Shown here one piece after another: positions 27,450-36,294 of a DNA stretch of 64,000 bases (its first letter is position 1; every line of letters begins with the position of its first letter). The position numbers and the translations under genes were made by a program. The DNA comes from Halobaculum sp. MBLA0143 (GTDB lineage Archaea; Halobacteriota; Halobacteria; Halobacteriales; Haloferacaceae). The stretch is taken from the NCBI RefSeq assembly GCF_041361465.1, contig NZ_JBGKAC010000002.1, positions 372,001 through 436,000 on the forward strand, read 5' to 3'. Under the pieces are notes generated by a model that saw nothing but the letters and a program-made list of their open reading frames with translations, had not been told where the DNA came from and searched no databases.

Positions 27450-29396
27450 ATGAGCCACAGTGTGAGTACGCTTGGAACTGACGTGTGCGGGTTCGAGTGG
27501 CCGGCAGACTGTGACAGAGCGGTGCCCTCAAAAGATGCAGCGGTAAGTCAGTCGTGTTGTTTTCGAGACTCGGTCGCAGATGCAGACCGGTGCGTGTGGC
27601 ATGTCGACCCAGAGGACACAGACGAGAAAACAGCCACTGCACTGAACGAGAGCCGTCTAAGTGCTGAAGTCGCCGCCCAAACCGCACCTCGTGTAGAACT
27701 GCTTGATGGAGCAATCCTACACAACATGGAGTCAGCAAATACAATTGGGTTCAATAAAACAGCACTCCGAGGGGCCGAGCTCACCGACGCCAACCTCACC
27801 GACGCCAACCTCCGAGAGGCCGACCTCACCGACGCCTACCTCGGAGGGGCCGAGCTCCCTGAAGCCGACCTCGGAGGGGCCGAGCTCACCCGCGCCTACC
27901 TCGGAGGGGCCGAGCTCCCCGAAGCCGACCTCGGAAGGGCCGAGCTCACCCACGCCTACCTCGGAGGGGCCGACCTCACCGACGCCTACCTCTCCGACGC
28001 CAACCTCCTCAACGCCTCCCTCGGAAGGGGCGACCTCGGAGAGGCCGAGCTCACCGACGCCGACCTCCGAAGGGCCGACCTCGGAGAGGCCGAGCTCACC
28101 GACGCCGACCTCCGAAGGGCCGACCTCCGAAGGGCCGAGCTCACCGACGCCGAGCTCACCGACGCCGAGCTCATCGACGCCGACCTCCGAAGGGCCGAGC
28201 TCACCGACGCCGAGCTCACTGGCGCCTACTTCACCGACGCCGAGCTCACCGACGCCTACCTCACCGGCGCCTACTTCACCGACGCCTACCTCACCGGCGC
28301 CGAGCTCACCGGCGCCTACCTCACCGGCGCCTACCTCACCGGCGCCGACCTCACCGGTGCCGACCTCGGAAGGGCCCACCTCATCGGTGCCGACCTCGGA
28401 GGGGCCGATTTCACCGACGCCAACCTCACCGACGCCGACCTCGACCTGGCCGACCTCACCGACGCCGACCTCTCCGACGCCAACCTCACCAACGCCGACC
28501 TCGGAGGGGCCAACCTCGGAGGGGCCGACCTCGGAGGGGCCGAGCTCACCGACGCCAACCTCACCGACGCCGACCTCACCGGCGCCGACCTCACCGGCGC
28601 CGACCTCACCCGCGCCTACCTTAGAAGGGCCGACCTCCCCGAGGCCGACCTCACCGACGCCCACCTCTCTGATGTTGAGCTCAGAGGGGCTAATCTCTCT
28701 GGCTGCAAATTAAAAGGAACTAAACTGTCAGGGGAGGATGTGTCTGGGGCCAGTTTCTCACGGGCGGACCTACGGGATGTCGAGATGGAGGGTATGAATG
28801 CGAATCAGGGGACGACAGTGGGAAAAATGTGTACTGAGTTGTCAGGTCCAGACGAATATGACGAGTTGGCTCAGGCGTATCACAAACTCAAAGAGGCACT
28901 CAGTGAGGAAGGTCTCAGCCAACGAGCACGGCAAGCACGAACAGTTGAGCAACAGGCGCGAACGACTGAGGCACGGGGGAGATTCAAACGCCAATCTCTC
29001 AAGCGGGTCTCCAAGTTGCGAACTCAAGAAGGATGGCGTCAGTGGTTCCTGCCACCATGGCCTGACCCTGATGTCCGCACGCAATTCCTTACAACAGTCG
29101 GAGGCACTCTCTCCCGGTTTCTTACGGGGTATGGGACTCGACCACTCTTCGTTCTCTTGTGGTCAGCAGGAATACTTCTCGGGACGACTATTCTGCTTGC
29201 GGTCGGTCCAGCCCCAGAGGAGGGGTGGGTAGGCGGACCTCTGTATTATTCAGTCGTCACATTTGTGACGGCACCGCCACGCCCGCCAACACAGGTCGGG
29301 GCTGTCATACGGGCCGCTATACTAATTGAGACATATATCGGAACTGCACTGATTGTGTTGTTAGGCTACGTCCTCGGCACCCGCGAACGAGTGTGA
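27450..29396 (+). CDS. Pentapeptide-repeat protein with C-terminal channel-like domain
   Basis: A protein of 648 aa. Residues 1-100 hold several Cys and His residues (CGFEWP, SCCF, DRCVWH) that may bind a metal. About residues 105-445 form an unbroken array of A(D/N/E)L-type pentapeptide repeats, which fold as a right-handed beta helix. A basic helical linker follows (470-550). The C-terminus has two hydrophobic helices (about 563-587 and 617-643) with a re-entrant-like segment, [15 protein letters not shown], between them. This is the layout of two-helix potassium-channel pores (Ion_trans_2), but the TxGYGD filter is replaced by a Pro-rich sequence. The protein should sit at the membrane with the repeat domain inside the cell. 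Function unknown; the array may be a protein- or DNA-mimicking scaffold. Confidence 0.82.
   Translation: MSHSVSTLGTDVCGFEWPADCDRAVPSKDAAVSQSCCFRDSVADADRCVWHVDPEDTDEKTATALNESRLSAEVAAQTAPRVELLDGAILHNMESANTIGFNKTALRGAELTDANLTDANLREADLTDAYLGGAELPEADLGGAELTRAYLGGAELPEADLGRAELTHAYLGGADLTDAYLSDANLLNASLGRGDLGEAELTDADLRRADLGEAELTDADLRRADLRRAELTDAELTDAELIDADLRRAELTDAELTGAYFTDAELTDAYLTGAYFTDAYLTGAELTGAYLTGAYLTGADLTGADLGRAHLIGADLGGADFTDANLTDADLDLADLTDADLSDANLTNADLGGANLGGADLGGAELTDANLTDADLTGADLTGADLTRAYLRRADLPEADLTDAHLSDVELRGANLSGCKLKGTKLSGEDVSGASFSRADLRDVEMEGMNANQGTTVGKMCTELSGPDEYDELAQAYHKLKEALSEEGLSQRARQARTVEQQARTTEARGRFKRQSLKRVSKLRTQEGWRQWFLPPWPDPDVRTQFLTTVGGTLSRFLTGYGTRPLFVLLWSAGILLGTTILLAVGPAPEEGWVGGPLYYSVVTFVTAPPRPPTQVGAVIRAAILIETYIGTALIVLLGYVLGTRERV
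27760..28675. repeat. 15-base periodic coding repeat (pentapeptide array)
   Basis: About sixty tandem 15-base units, mostly of the forms CTCACCGACGCCGAC and CTCGGAGGGGCCGAC. They are so uniform that all six frames are open for long stretches. Groups of units are repeated as blocks of 30-60 bases (for example near 27840 and 27900), which points to expansion by unequal recombination. Confidence 0.9.
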
Positions 29397-29531
29397 GAGA
29401 CACCCAACCGACCGGTCCGGCTGGCTTCGGCCGGTCATTATCCAGATACCTACCCGTCTTACGCACACGTCGGCGACAGCAACCCGTGGCAGCCGGGCTC
29501 GGCAGCCGGTTCGACACCTATCAGGCAACCA

Positions 29532-29560
29532 GTGAGGGAGAACCGGCCGTTCTCCGACAC
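29532..29560. repeat. Dispersed repeat, partial copy
   Basis: These 29 bases are identical to 30896-30924. They contain the interrupted palindrome GAGAAC-CGGCC-GTTCTC. The rest of the gap 29397-29666 holds no gene that I can see. Confidence 0.7.
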
Positions 29561-29666
29561 GACTCGGCGCGGTATGTCTGCTGTTCTGTCTAAGCAAGGC
29601 GTTTTTTCGAATAGTTGTGTGCTGTAAGCAGAAAAAGAAATAACACACACGCTCTACATCACCGGT

Positions 29667-29834
29667 ATGGACGAAGACCAGCCTGTGTCGAGAATGACCA
29701 TCCCGGAGCCGCGTATGGTAACACGCACAGATGTTCCTGATAGTGGGCAGGTGTACATTGGCCGAGAATTAGGCGGAAAGCGGGTCGAGATAACCGTTCA
29801 AGTGATTGAGGACCCAACCGACACAGAGGAGTGA
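29667..29834 (+). CDS. Small protein (55 aa), unknown
   Basis: A reading frame of 55 aa, MDEDQPVSRM to the end PTDTEE, with acidic ends and a beta-rich middle (QVYIGRELGGKRVEITVQV) that resembles the half-barrel of AbrB-type antitoxin or DNA-binding domains. An A-rich TATA-like stretch (AGAAATAAC, about 29635-29645) sits near 27 bases before the ATG. It is a standalone gene between the pentapeptide gene and the repeats. Moderate confidence that it is translated; function not known. Confidence 0.55.
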   Translation: MDEDQPVSRMTIPEPRMVTRTDVPDSGQVYIGRELGGKRVEITVQVIEDPTDTEE

Positions 29835-29882
29835 CGCTGTCCGACACGGGGAGGCATCCTCAACAGAGTGTGACCCGGTACG

Positions 29883-30058
29883 GGAGAACGGGATGTTCTC
29901 CGACACCGGACACATTTTGTCCAGTAGGTACGACCCGGCCGTGCCGGCCACCGGCCCGAGCGGAGTTAGCAGCAAGAAGCTCCGCTTGCCAGCCGGAGCC
30001 AGCAACGGGGCGAGCGGAGTTAGCAGCAAGAAGCTCCGCTTGCCAGCCGACCGGCCGG
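29883..30058. repeat. Dispersed repeat, copy A, with internal 39-base duplication
   Basis: It begins with a GGAGAAC...GTTCTCC palindrome, continues through GACACCGGACACATT, and ends with a stem-loop unit (arms AGCGGAG and CTCCGCT around TTAGCAGCAAGAAG). That unit occurs twice, at 29957-29995 and 30011-30049. It matches copy B at 30901-31016. It lies directly downstream of the stop codon of the regulator gene at 30149. Confidence 0.75.
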
Positions 30059-30148
30059 CTACCGTCGTGGGTCGGTCCCGTTCGAGTGGGCGGCCAGTTC
30101 GTCTCACGCCGGCGTCGACGAGCGGGGAGGCGTCGGCGTGCCCGGCCG

Positions 30149-30832
30149 TCAGGCGTCGCTCACAAGGTCAGAGACTCGACAGTCGTCGTTCGGACAGATC
30201 ACCGCCCCGTTTCGGTCGTAGCCAATGACCCCGTCGGTGGCACACGCTGGACAGGTGGTTTCAACTTCGCCGATACTCGCGGCGTTTGTGAGGGTGTCGG
30301 CGTTCAAGTAGTAGACATCCACTTCACACGTCTCGACGAGACACTGGTACTCACCGTTCTTCACACCACGCACGCCACAGCCGGGACACAACATACTCTC
30401 GTACTGTTCGGGGTACACGTCGTCGGCGACGTTCGCCGTCCGGTGGGCCACGCGGCGTTTTTTGGCGGCGCGACTGCTGTACTCGTCGACGGTGCTCTTG
30501 CTCGTCGGGTAGTTCCCGTTCGTCGTCGCGTCGTCGAGCGCGGCGTAGAACCAGGCGATTTCGGTGTGGGTGAGCCCCGACATGCGGAGCGCGACGACCT
30601 CACGCTCGCGGTCCGAGAACACCGTGCCCTCCAGTTTCTCGTAGTTGTGCCGAATCCCCTCGTGCCCGTTGCCGTCGGTGTCTGAGAGTGAGTTGTTTAC
30701 CCACAAGACGAGTCGCGCGGCGGTGAGGTCGTCGACGTGTTCGGGGTAGAGCGCGTCGGCTGGTGTCTCCGCCGCGAGGTCGCTGATTGTTTCCGGTGCG
30801 TCTGAGTCGCGTTCGGGGAATGCTTCGACCAC
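30149..30832 (-). CDS. HTH protein with C-terminal zinc ribbons, probable autoregulated regulator
   Basis: A protein of 227 aa from a GTG at 30832. The start is chosen because a TATA-like GTTTTACAAG (30854-30863) is centred about 27 bases upstream. Residues 75-130 contain a sigma-region-4/LuxR-like helix-turn-helix (FSDREREVVALRMSGLTHTE). The C-terminal 80 residues hold CPGCGV...CLVETC and CPAC...CPNDDC, two zinc ribbons. The pattern fits a DNA-binding regulator of the type seen on haloarchaeal mobile elements. A near-perfect palindrome covers its start codon and transcription start region, suggesting that it represses itself. The gene is bracketed by two copies of a dispersed repeat (29883-30058 and 30901-31016), as if it were inserted or duplicated as a cassette. 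Confidence 0.72.
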   Translation of the reverse strand: MVEAFPERDSDAPETISDLAAETPADALYPEHVDDLTAARLVLWVNNSLSDTDGNGHEGIRHNYEKLEGTVFSDREREVVALRMSGLTHTEIAWFYAALDDATTNGNYPTSKSTVDEYSSRAAKKRRVAHRTANVADDVYPEQYESMLCPGCGVRGVKNGEYQCLVETCEVDVYYLNADTLTNAASIGEVETTCPACATDGVIGYDRNGAVICPNDDCRVSDLVSDA

Positions 30833-30851
30833 ACTACACAGTGTGTAGTGT
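30831..30851. promoter_or_regulatory. Palindromic operator over the start codon
   Basis: Ten-base perfect arms (ACACTACACA and TGTGTAGTGT) with one central base cover the GTG start at 30832 and reach towards the TATA-like box at 30854. A further half-site, ACTACACAC, lies upstream of the box at about 30870. A repressor bound here would block transcription initiation. The gene's own product is the obvious candidate. Confidence 0.7.
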
Positions 30852-30895
30852 AGGCTTGTAAAACTACGCACTACACACAACGTGGTGTGCGGTCG

Positions 30896-31016
30896 GTGAG
30901 GGAGAACCGGCCGTTCTCCGACACCGGACACATTTGTCTGGTAGATACGCCCGGCCGTGGCGGTCACCGGCCCGAGCGGAGTTAGCAGCAAGAAGGGCCG
31001 CTAGCTAGCCGACCGG
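30896..31016. repeat. Dispersed repeat, copy B
   Basis: It matches copy A for about 100 bases: GTTCTCCGACACCGGACACATT, a TAGATACG-like bridge, then CGAGCGGAGTTAGCAGCAAG. The right arm of the last stem-loop is degenerate. It lies upstream of the regulator gene, so copies A and B flank that gene in direct orientation. Confidence 0.7.
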
Positions 31017-31143
31017 TTGGCTGATCGGTGACCCCGTCGCGGTCAGACGCCGACAGAGCACTGATACTGGCGCCCCCAACTCAGTTCCCGACGGCTACAC
31101 GCTCCCGAGTACAGTCATAAACCGCTCTCGCTCGAACGTACAG

Positions 31144-31196
31144 TATCTCGGCTCCAACATACAGTACCACCGATTACTCGATATCTCGGCACCAAC
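31144..31196 (+). promoter_or_regulatory. Direct repeat upstream of transporter gene
   Basis: TATCTCGGCTCCAAC at 31144-31158 recurs with one change as TATCTCGGCACCAAC at 31182-31196. The second copy begins with GATATC at about the TATA position (-27 to -30) of the GTG at 31213. It could be a regulator site or a duplicated promoter. Confidence 0.4.
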
Positions 31197-31212
31197 CGAC
31201 CGGTGTCTCCCC

Positions 31213-32109
31213 GTGGTAGTCGCTTCAGTTCCGTTCTGGGTTCTGACCGGGTCGCTGGCTGTCGTCGCTCGGGCAGTGATGAACACGTACCAGAAACGGC
31301 TCCTCGAGGACGCTTCGGAGTCGGAGGTGTTGGTTGTCAGAGACACCGTCGCGTTGGGACTGTTCCTGCCGGTCGTCGCGTTGACTGCGGTCAGCCAGGG
31401 ATTTACCGGGACGACCCGCGGGGTCGCCGCGACGGTGCTCACGGGACTGTTGAACGTCATCGGGGCGTTCATGATGTTCGCGGCACTGTCCCGAGAAGAC
31501 GCGTCGGTCGTTCTCCCGTTGACCTCGGTGTCACCAGTCGTCACGTCGTTGATCGAACCGTTGGTGCGGGGGACGACTGTCCCGCCGACGGTCGTCGTCG
31601 GGGCGGTGTTGAGTGGCTGTGGCGCCGCCGTGGTGAACTCCCGGACCAACACACTGCAGAGTGTCGTCCACTCCTCGGACACGACGGCGGTCGTGTTGGC
31701 GTTGTCCGTGAATCTCGTCTTCGGAGTGACTTCGACACTCGACGGCATCGCCACCACGACGGTCAGCCCGGTGTATGTCTCGACGGTAATCGTCCTGTTC
31801 GTCGGTACCGGGAGTGTGGCTCGGCTCCAGCGTGCACAGTCCCGGTGGCCGGCGCAGCGTGATCGGCTGCGAGCTCTCTATCGGGCTGATAGGGGGCTTC
31901 TGGGCATCCTCCAGTTCGGCGGGCTCGCCGCCACACTGTTCACGTTCGGTGCGGCTCCGAGTGCGACACAGGCCTCGGTTCTGTTCCGAGCGAGCACCGT
32001 CTTGGTCGTGATCGTGGCCAGTGTCGGTCTCGGTGAGGGGTATCTTCGTCGCCGGGCGGCGGGCGCCACCCTCATCGCCGTCGGGGTCGCGTTGGGTATC
32101 GCCGGCTGA
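31213..32109 (+). CDS. DMT/EamA-family membrane transporter
   Basis: A protein of 298 aa starting at a GTG. It has about nine to ten hydrophobic helices arranged as two related halves, as in drug/metabolite exporters of the EamA type. A FMMFAALSREDASVVLPL segment near residues 85-100 matches the pattern around helices 3-4. Substrate not predictable. It is convergent with the GrpB gene. Confidence 0.75.
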   Translation: MVVASVPFWVLTGSLAVVARAVMNTYQKRLLEDASESEVLVVRDTVALGLFLPVVALTAVSQGFTGTTRGVAATVLTGLLNVIGAFMMFAALSREDASVVLPLTSVSPVVTSLIEPLVRGTTVPPTVVVGAVLSGCGAAVVNSRTNTLQSVVHSSDTTAVVLALSVNLVFGVTSTLDGIATTTVSPVYVSTVIVLFVGTGSVARLQRAQSRWPAQRDRLRALYRADRGLLGILQFGGLAATLFTFGAAPSATQASVLFRASTVLVVIVASVGLGEGYLRRRAAGATLIAVGVALGIAG

Positions 32110-32143
32110 TCCATGTCGGGGCACGACCCCGGCCGGGACGGTC

Positions 32144-32695
32144 TCACCCGTCGGTCGGAACGTCGATCTCCAGATCCATCTCCGCGGCGTGGTCGAGCAG
32201 ATCGCCGATCACCGACGTCTTCCCAGCACTGTACTCCCCGAGATCCTCCGTCTCGGCTGCCTCGCGTCGTTTGACACGTTCGTACCGGTCACGGAGCTGT
32301 GGGTCGTCACGGAGTGCCGCGACGGTGGCGACACTGGTCCGCCACCCCGGGTCGGACTGTCCGAATACGTGATCGTTGAACCGTTCCCCCTCGACACGCC
32401 GAAACACCGGCTGCCACGTCTCCGTGTTGTCGTGTCGCGTCCCGCCGAGGTGTGACTCGACTGCCGTCCCGACAGGTTCGACGGCCGCATCGTCCACGAC
32501 GACATCGAGGTCGACGATGTCCTTCGCGGCGAGGCCCGCAACCGCAGTCGAGCCGACGTGTTCGATCCGGCAGACGCGCTCTCGGAGGTCGAACGTGTCG
32601 AGTGTGTCCTCGACACGGGCGCGTTCTCGTTCGTACAGCCGTCGCCACTCTGCACTGGGTCTCTCGACGAGTTCGATCGGATCGTCTTCGACCAT
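32144..32695 (-). CDS. GrpB family protein (nucleotidyltransferase-like)
   Basis: A protein of 183 aa from the ATG at 32695; a TATA-like CGTATAGAG at about 32719-32727 is some 28 bases upstream, so the in-frame GTG at 32710 is less likely. Family signatures are present: RIEHVGSTAVAGLAAKDIVDLDV (Gly-Ser and Asp-x-Asp of the nucleotidyltransferase fold) and later FRRVEGERFNDHVF. GrpB/DUF4865-like proteins have a nucleotidyltransferase fold; their biochemical role is not well established and some occur fused to CoA kinases. Confidence 0.82.
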   Translation of the reverse strand: MVEDDPIELVERPSAEWRRLYERERARVEDTLDTFDLRERVCRIEHVGSTAVAGLAAKDIVDLDVVVDDAAVEPVGTAVESHLGGTRHDNTETWQPVFRRVEGERFNDHVFGQSDPGWRTSVATVAALRDDPQLRDRYERVKRREAAETEDLGEYSAGKTSVIGDLLDHAAEMDLEIDVPTDG

Positions 32696-33129
32696 GGATA
32701 GTGTGGACACCCGCGTTCTCTATACGTTCAGTTGCCCGTACAACCCCCAGACGAACGAACGTAGGGGCAGAATAGTACCTAAAGAAACGGGGTGGTAGGG
32801 AGCTACTGTCGTGGGTCGGTGCTGTTCTCCGACACCGCTCAACGGCACGGTGACGTCACCAAAGAACAGGCGTTCTTTGTATACTGGTACGCGCAACAGA
32901 CAGCGACCCTCGACGACGACCTCGGGTGACGGGTCGGTCACACCTCACTGCCGTCGACGGCGTCAGGATAGCCCCACGATACGAGGCGAGAGACCGACCG
33001 ACCACGAGTACGTTCGGTACCGCGACTGCGGCGTCGAGACACTGACCGCCAGACAGACGAACACGCGCCCGAACTACACGTCCGGCACGTCACGACGTTC
33101 ACCGCCGCCGACGGTGACGGTGGGTGTGC
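32696..33129. other. Non-coding gap with short repeat relics
   Basis: No supported gene. CTACTGTCGTGGGTCGGT followed by GTTCTCCGACACC (about 32803-32836) is a relic of the dispersed repeat at 29883. AAAGAAC-AGGC-GTTCTTT at 32861-32878 is an inverted repeat that could form a hairpin; no clear T-run follows it. Confidence 0.45.
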
Positions 33130-34035
33130 TCACTTCGAGTGTCGCCCGAACCACTCTGCGAGCCCGGCGCTCGTGGTCATCTCGACGACACCGAAGGCGA
33201 CCGCCGGGAGCGACGCGGTCGTCGGGAGCCCGGCCGCGATCACGAGCGCCGCCGCGACGGCGAAGTCGCGCATCCCGACCGACAACACCGTGGCGATCCG
33301 TGTCGACCGAGAGCCCGCCCGCCCGAGTAGGGATCCGACGGCGTAGCCGAGTCCGTTCAGAGTGACGGCGGCGGCACCCACGGGAACGAGCGACGAGACG
33401 TTCGAACGGACCAACTCGGCGTTCGCGGCGGTTACGCCGCCGATCACGAGGATCACCGTCAGCGCCGAGACCGCGGGGTAGTACGTGTCGTACCGACCGA
33501 CTCGCTCGGGCTGCCAGGCCCGTGCGCCGACGGCGACGGTCATCGGCACGACGACGGCCAGGGTCAATTGCTCGACGATCGGCAGCGTGGGAACGTCGAC
33601 CCCGCCGGCGAGAAGGGTGACGGCGCCCGGGACGAACCCGACGCTGCCGACGCCGACGACGACCAGCGCGCTCGTCGACAGCGCCGTGTCGCCGCCCCCG
33701 AGTTCCGTCATCACCGGCGTCACGAGCTCCGGTGTCACCGCGCCGAGGACGACGAACCCGACCGTCAGCTCCGGCGACAGCCCGAACCCCCGCGCGACGC
33801 CGACGGCGAGAAACGGCATCGTGACGTGACCGGCGAGAACGAGCCCGAGGCTCCGGGCGTCGATCTCGCGGAACTGCTCGACGGAGAGCGTCAGCGAGAC
33901 GCTGCCGATCATCACCGCGAGTAGGAGCGTCGAGACGCGCGTCACGACCGACAGCCGCGGGACAGCCAGTCCCAGCCCGGCCGAGAGGAGAACCCAGATC
34001 GACAGGTAGTCCTCGATCAGGTCGGTGGGTCTCAC
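33130..34035 (-). CDS. Bile acid:sodium symporter (BASS)-like transporter
   Basis: A protein of 301 aa from a GTG at 34035, which begins just before the first membrane helix; the longer frame to 34317 is not protein-like. There are about nine to ten hydrophobic helices with Gly/Pro-rich re-entrant-like stretches (VVLGAVTPELVTPVMTELGG near residue 105) and GMRDFAVAAALV near residue 255, typical of the BASS superfamily. These carry organic anions or, in the ACR3 branch, arsenite; the substrate is not decided here. Confidence 0.72.
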   Translation of the reverse strand: MRPTDLIEDYLSIWVLLSAGLGLAVPRLSVVTRVSTLLLAVMIGSVSLTLSVEQFREIDARSLGLVLAGHVTMPFLAVGVARGFGLSPELTVGFVVLGAVTPELVTPVMTELGGGDTALSTSALVVVGVGSVGFVPGAVTLLAGGVDVPTLPIVEQLTLAVVVPMTVAVGARAWQPERVGRYDTYYPAVSALTVILVIGGVTAANAELVRSNVSSLVPVGAAAVTLNGLGYAVGSLLGRAGSRSTRIATVLSVGMRDFAVAAALVIAAGLPTTASLPAVAFGVVEMTTSAGLAEWFGRHSK

Positions 34036-34829
34036 TGCACACCTCGTGCTGTCGGGTCCGGACGCTCGGTGGCGAGGGTGTTTCGCCGTGCAGTAGCGTC
34101 TGTACACCACGGGGAGTCCGTGTAAATCGAACGAGAGACTCTCCCACGGTCGGAGGTACCACCACAGTGCCGAGTGCAGTCGGGGAGAGCAGATCCCTGG
34201 CTGTCCTCGGAGGCGACTTCTGGGTAGTTCTTGTTGACAGTAGAGGGCCCGAGAACGGGGACGGTCCCTGGCGGGAGGGCCGACGCCAGTACCGTCCCGT
34301 GGCGGTTCACGAGACACCTGGCTCCCTGCCGTGTCATCGGCTCGATGTCCGTCGCCGGCGTGTATCAGTCCTGGGATAGGCCCCGCCGGTCGTCACACCA
34401 GACGGAGGCTCCGGGGTGTCCGCAGAACGGTTTCGCTAGTCTCACAGCAGCACTGCACGGACCCAGTCGGGGGACGCCCCGAGCAGGCGACGCGCCGGTG
34501 GGTGAACAGACGAAGACGACCGTCACACCCCGGAACGACGGTTGATTCTCGGTCGACGTGACGGACACCGGCGCGGACGCGCCCCCTGTCGGTGCAGCCG
34601 GTCGGGAGTCAGCCGTCGGAACTCGTCCCCGGTCAGACGGTCACGCTGCGGGTGACCGTCGAGCCGTCGGCGGCTAGACGGCGTCGTATTGCCCCCTCCC
34701 GAGGAAACACTCTCCACACGACAGGGGTCTCTCTGGTCTCTGGCCTCGAACCGACCGCGTCGGATTCGGTCGGTCACCCTTGGCCTTAGATGGTGGCTCT
34801 CGCCGTGTGTGGCTGTCAGGTGGTTCGTG
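34036..34829. other. Gap of about 790 bases without a supported gene
   Basis: Short open frames occur on both strands, but they are Arg/Pro-rich and overlap each other. I see no repeat, RNA gene or convincing protein in this stretch. Confidence 0.5.
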
Positions 34830-35231
34830 TCACCTTGTCGCCCCTCCCTCGACAACAACGCCGTGATCCGACTGCTTCGACTGGTCTCGCCACGCCACTG
34901 TCCGACGGACGAACCCGCCGGAGAAGACCACCGTCCGTTCACCGTTCACCGTCTCCTTCACCTGTACGTCCTCGCCGCCCAGTTCGTCGAGGTACTCGAT
35001 CACCCTGCCGACCGTCTCCGTGTAGGCTCGTCCCTCGCCGTCGTTCAGTGCCGTCAGAACCGTTCGGAGTTCGCTCAACGCGACCGTGTAGCCTGCCGAC
35101 ACCGAGCGTCCGTAGTCGATCACGTCGGCTGCCACGTCTCTGGCTCGCTCGACGTTGGCTGTCAGCCCACGCTCGGCGACCGGCTCGGGAAGAGTCACAC
35201 AGTCCACGAGTGCCGTATTCGGTTCCTGCAT
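34830..35231 (-). CDS. Hypothetical protein
   Basis: A reading frame of 133 aa from an ATG at 35231. The composition is good for haloarchaea and residues 15-100 look helical (ANVERARDVAADVIDYGRS and ETVGRVIEYLDELGG). No family recognised. It lies just downstream of a decayed piece of the Mrr-type gene, and no TATA box is seen, so it may be the surviving 3' part of a rearranged gene. Confidence 0.45.
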   Translation of the reverse strand: MQEPNTALVDCVTLPEPVAERGLTANVERARDVAADVIDYGRSVSAGYTVALSELRTVLTALNDGEGRAYTETVGRVIEYLDELGGEDVQVKETVNGERTVVFSGGFVRRTVAWRDQSKQSDHGVVVEGGATR

Positions 35232-35261
35232 CGTGGTTTCGGACCCGTCGGGGGTCCCCGA

Positions 35262-35500
35262 ACTCCGTCTCGTCGACCTCGACCGTCGAGTGACTGTCTC
35301 CAGCCACCGAGTCGGTGACACCTCCCCGCGCGACCTGCGGCCGGTCGGAGTCGGCGTAGACGGTGAACCGAGTGCGGTCGTCGATTCGGCCGACCACCCC
35401 GACGGAGGTCTCGAACACCGCGTCTACGTCTGCCGCCACCGTGACGACGGGTCCGAGAGTGGGATCCGACTCCGGGCACGGGAGGTCGGCGAGCCGCGAC
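35262..35500 (-). pseudogene. Decayed internal fragment of an Mrr-type gene
   Basis: On the minus strand DVDAVFETSVGVVGRIDDRT and HSTVEVDETEF are readable. They match DVDAVFETSVGVVHRVDDRT and HSTVEVDESEF in the central region of the protein at 20610-21983, and the DNA is similar over about 220 bases. No nuclease domain, start or end is present. Confidence 0.75.
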
Positions 35501-35530
35501 CGTCGCCAGGTCGCCCCCGGCGTCCCGGCT

Positions 35531-35869
35531 TCAGGCTGCCGGGCTGTACGTCTCCGAGAGGAGATTGAGGACGGCGACGCCGGCGAGGATCAGCCCGAAC
35601 CCGACGAGTGCGGCCGGGTCGACGGACTCCTCGAACACGACGACCCCGACGGCGGCGGCACCGACGATCCCGACCGCCGACCACGTCGCGTACACGAGCC
35701 CGACGGGAAGCTCCTGGAGCGTCAGGCTCAGGAAGTAGAACGAACAGAGGTAGCCGACGACGACGACCGCGGTCGGAACCGGGTTCGAGAACCCGTCTGC
35801 GAGCTTCAACGACGCCGTGCCGGCGATCTCGCTGACGATAGCGACGCCCAAGTAGAGATACTCGCGCAC
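35531..35869 (-). CDS. Small multidrug resistance (SMR) transporter
   Basis: A protein of 112 aa with four membrane helices, the standard size for EmrE-like exporters. The membrane-embedded Glu is present in SEIAGTASLK (residue 14), and YATWSAVGIVG near residue 60 is the family loop. It starts at a GTG with a TATA-like CAATTGAAC about 28-30 bases upstream. It exports cationic drugs or guanidinium as a dimer. Confidence 0.88.
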   Translation of the reverse strand: MREYLYLGVAIVSEIAGTASLKLADGFSNPVPTAVVVVGYLCSFYFLSLTLQELPVGLVYATWSAVGIVGAAAVGVVVFEESVDPAALVGFGLILAGVAVLNLLSETYSPAA

Positions 35870-36294
35870 ACCGACGTTGTCTGCCGGTCCCTGTTCAATT
35901 GCCCGGCCGTGTCCGCCGACAGAGACCCGACGCCTCGGTCGTCGCCGGCCACTCTGCCGGCCTCCTCCCGAAGACGACGCTCGTGGAGTGGACCACAGCA
36001 GAGTGGAGCTACACGCTCGCGCCGCCGTCAGTCAGTCACCGCCGGCCCAGTTCCCCCTCGAGGCGCCCGCGGCGGTCGGTCGCACAGTCACCGGACTCGG
36101 AACTGTCGCCACCGGACTGGACCCCGCCGTCGAAGACGACGACACGACCAGTGGGGTCGAACTGAGCCGACCGAGCCCGTGGTGTCGCCTCGCCGGGGTC
36201 ACCCCTCGGCGGACTCTCGGGACAGCGACCGCGACCCGTCGCAGCGGTTCACAGTAGTCGCCAGTGATTTCAGCGTGGCTGCTAGGCTACAGCT
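35870..36294. other. Gap without a supported gene
   Basis: About 425 bases between divergent genes. It holds the SMR promoter at its left end and only short shadow frames elsewhere. Confidence 0.45.

Noticed and set aside
27732-28664. Antisense Gly/Val/Glu repeat frame (310 codons) and a plus-strand Pro/Thr/Ser frame in the pentapeptide array
   Set aside because: They arise from the 15-base periodicity; the pentapeptide frame is the one with a start, flanking domains and a stop.
29532-31016. CRISPR array
   Set aside because: The repeats are unevenly spaced, of unequal length and flank a gene; there are no regular spacers or cas genes.
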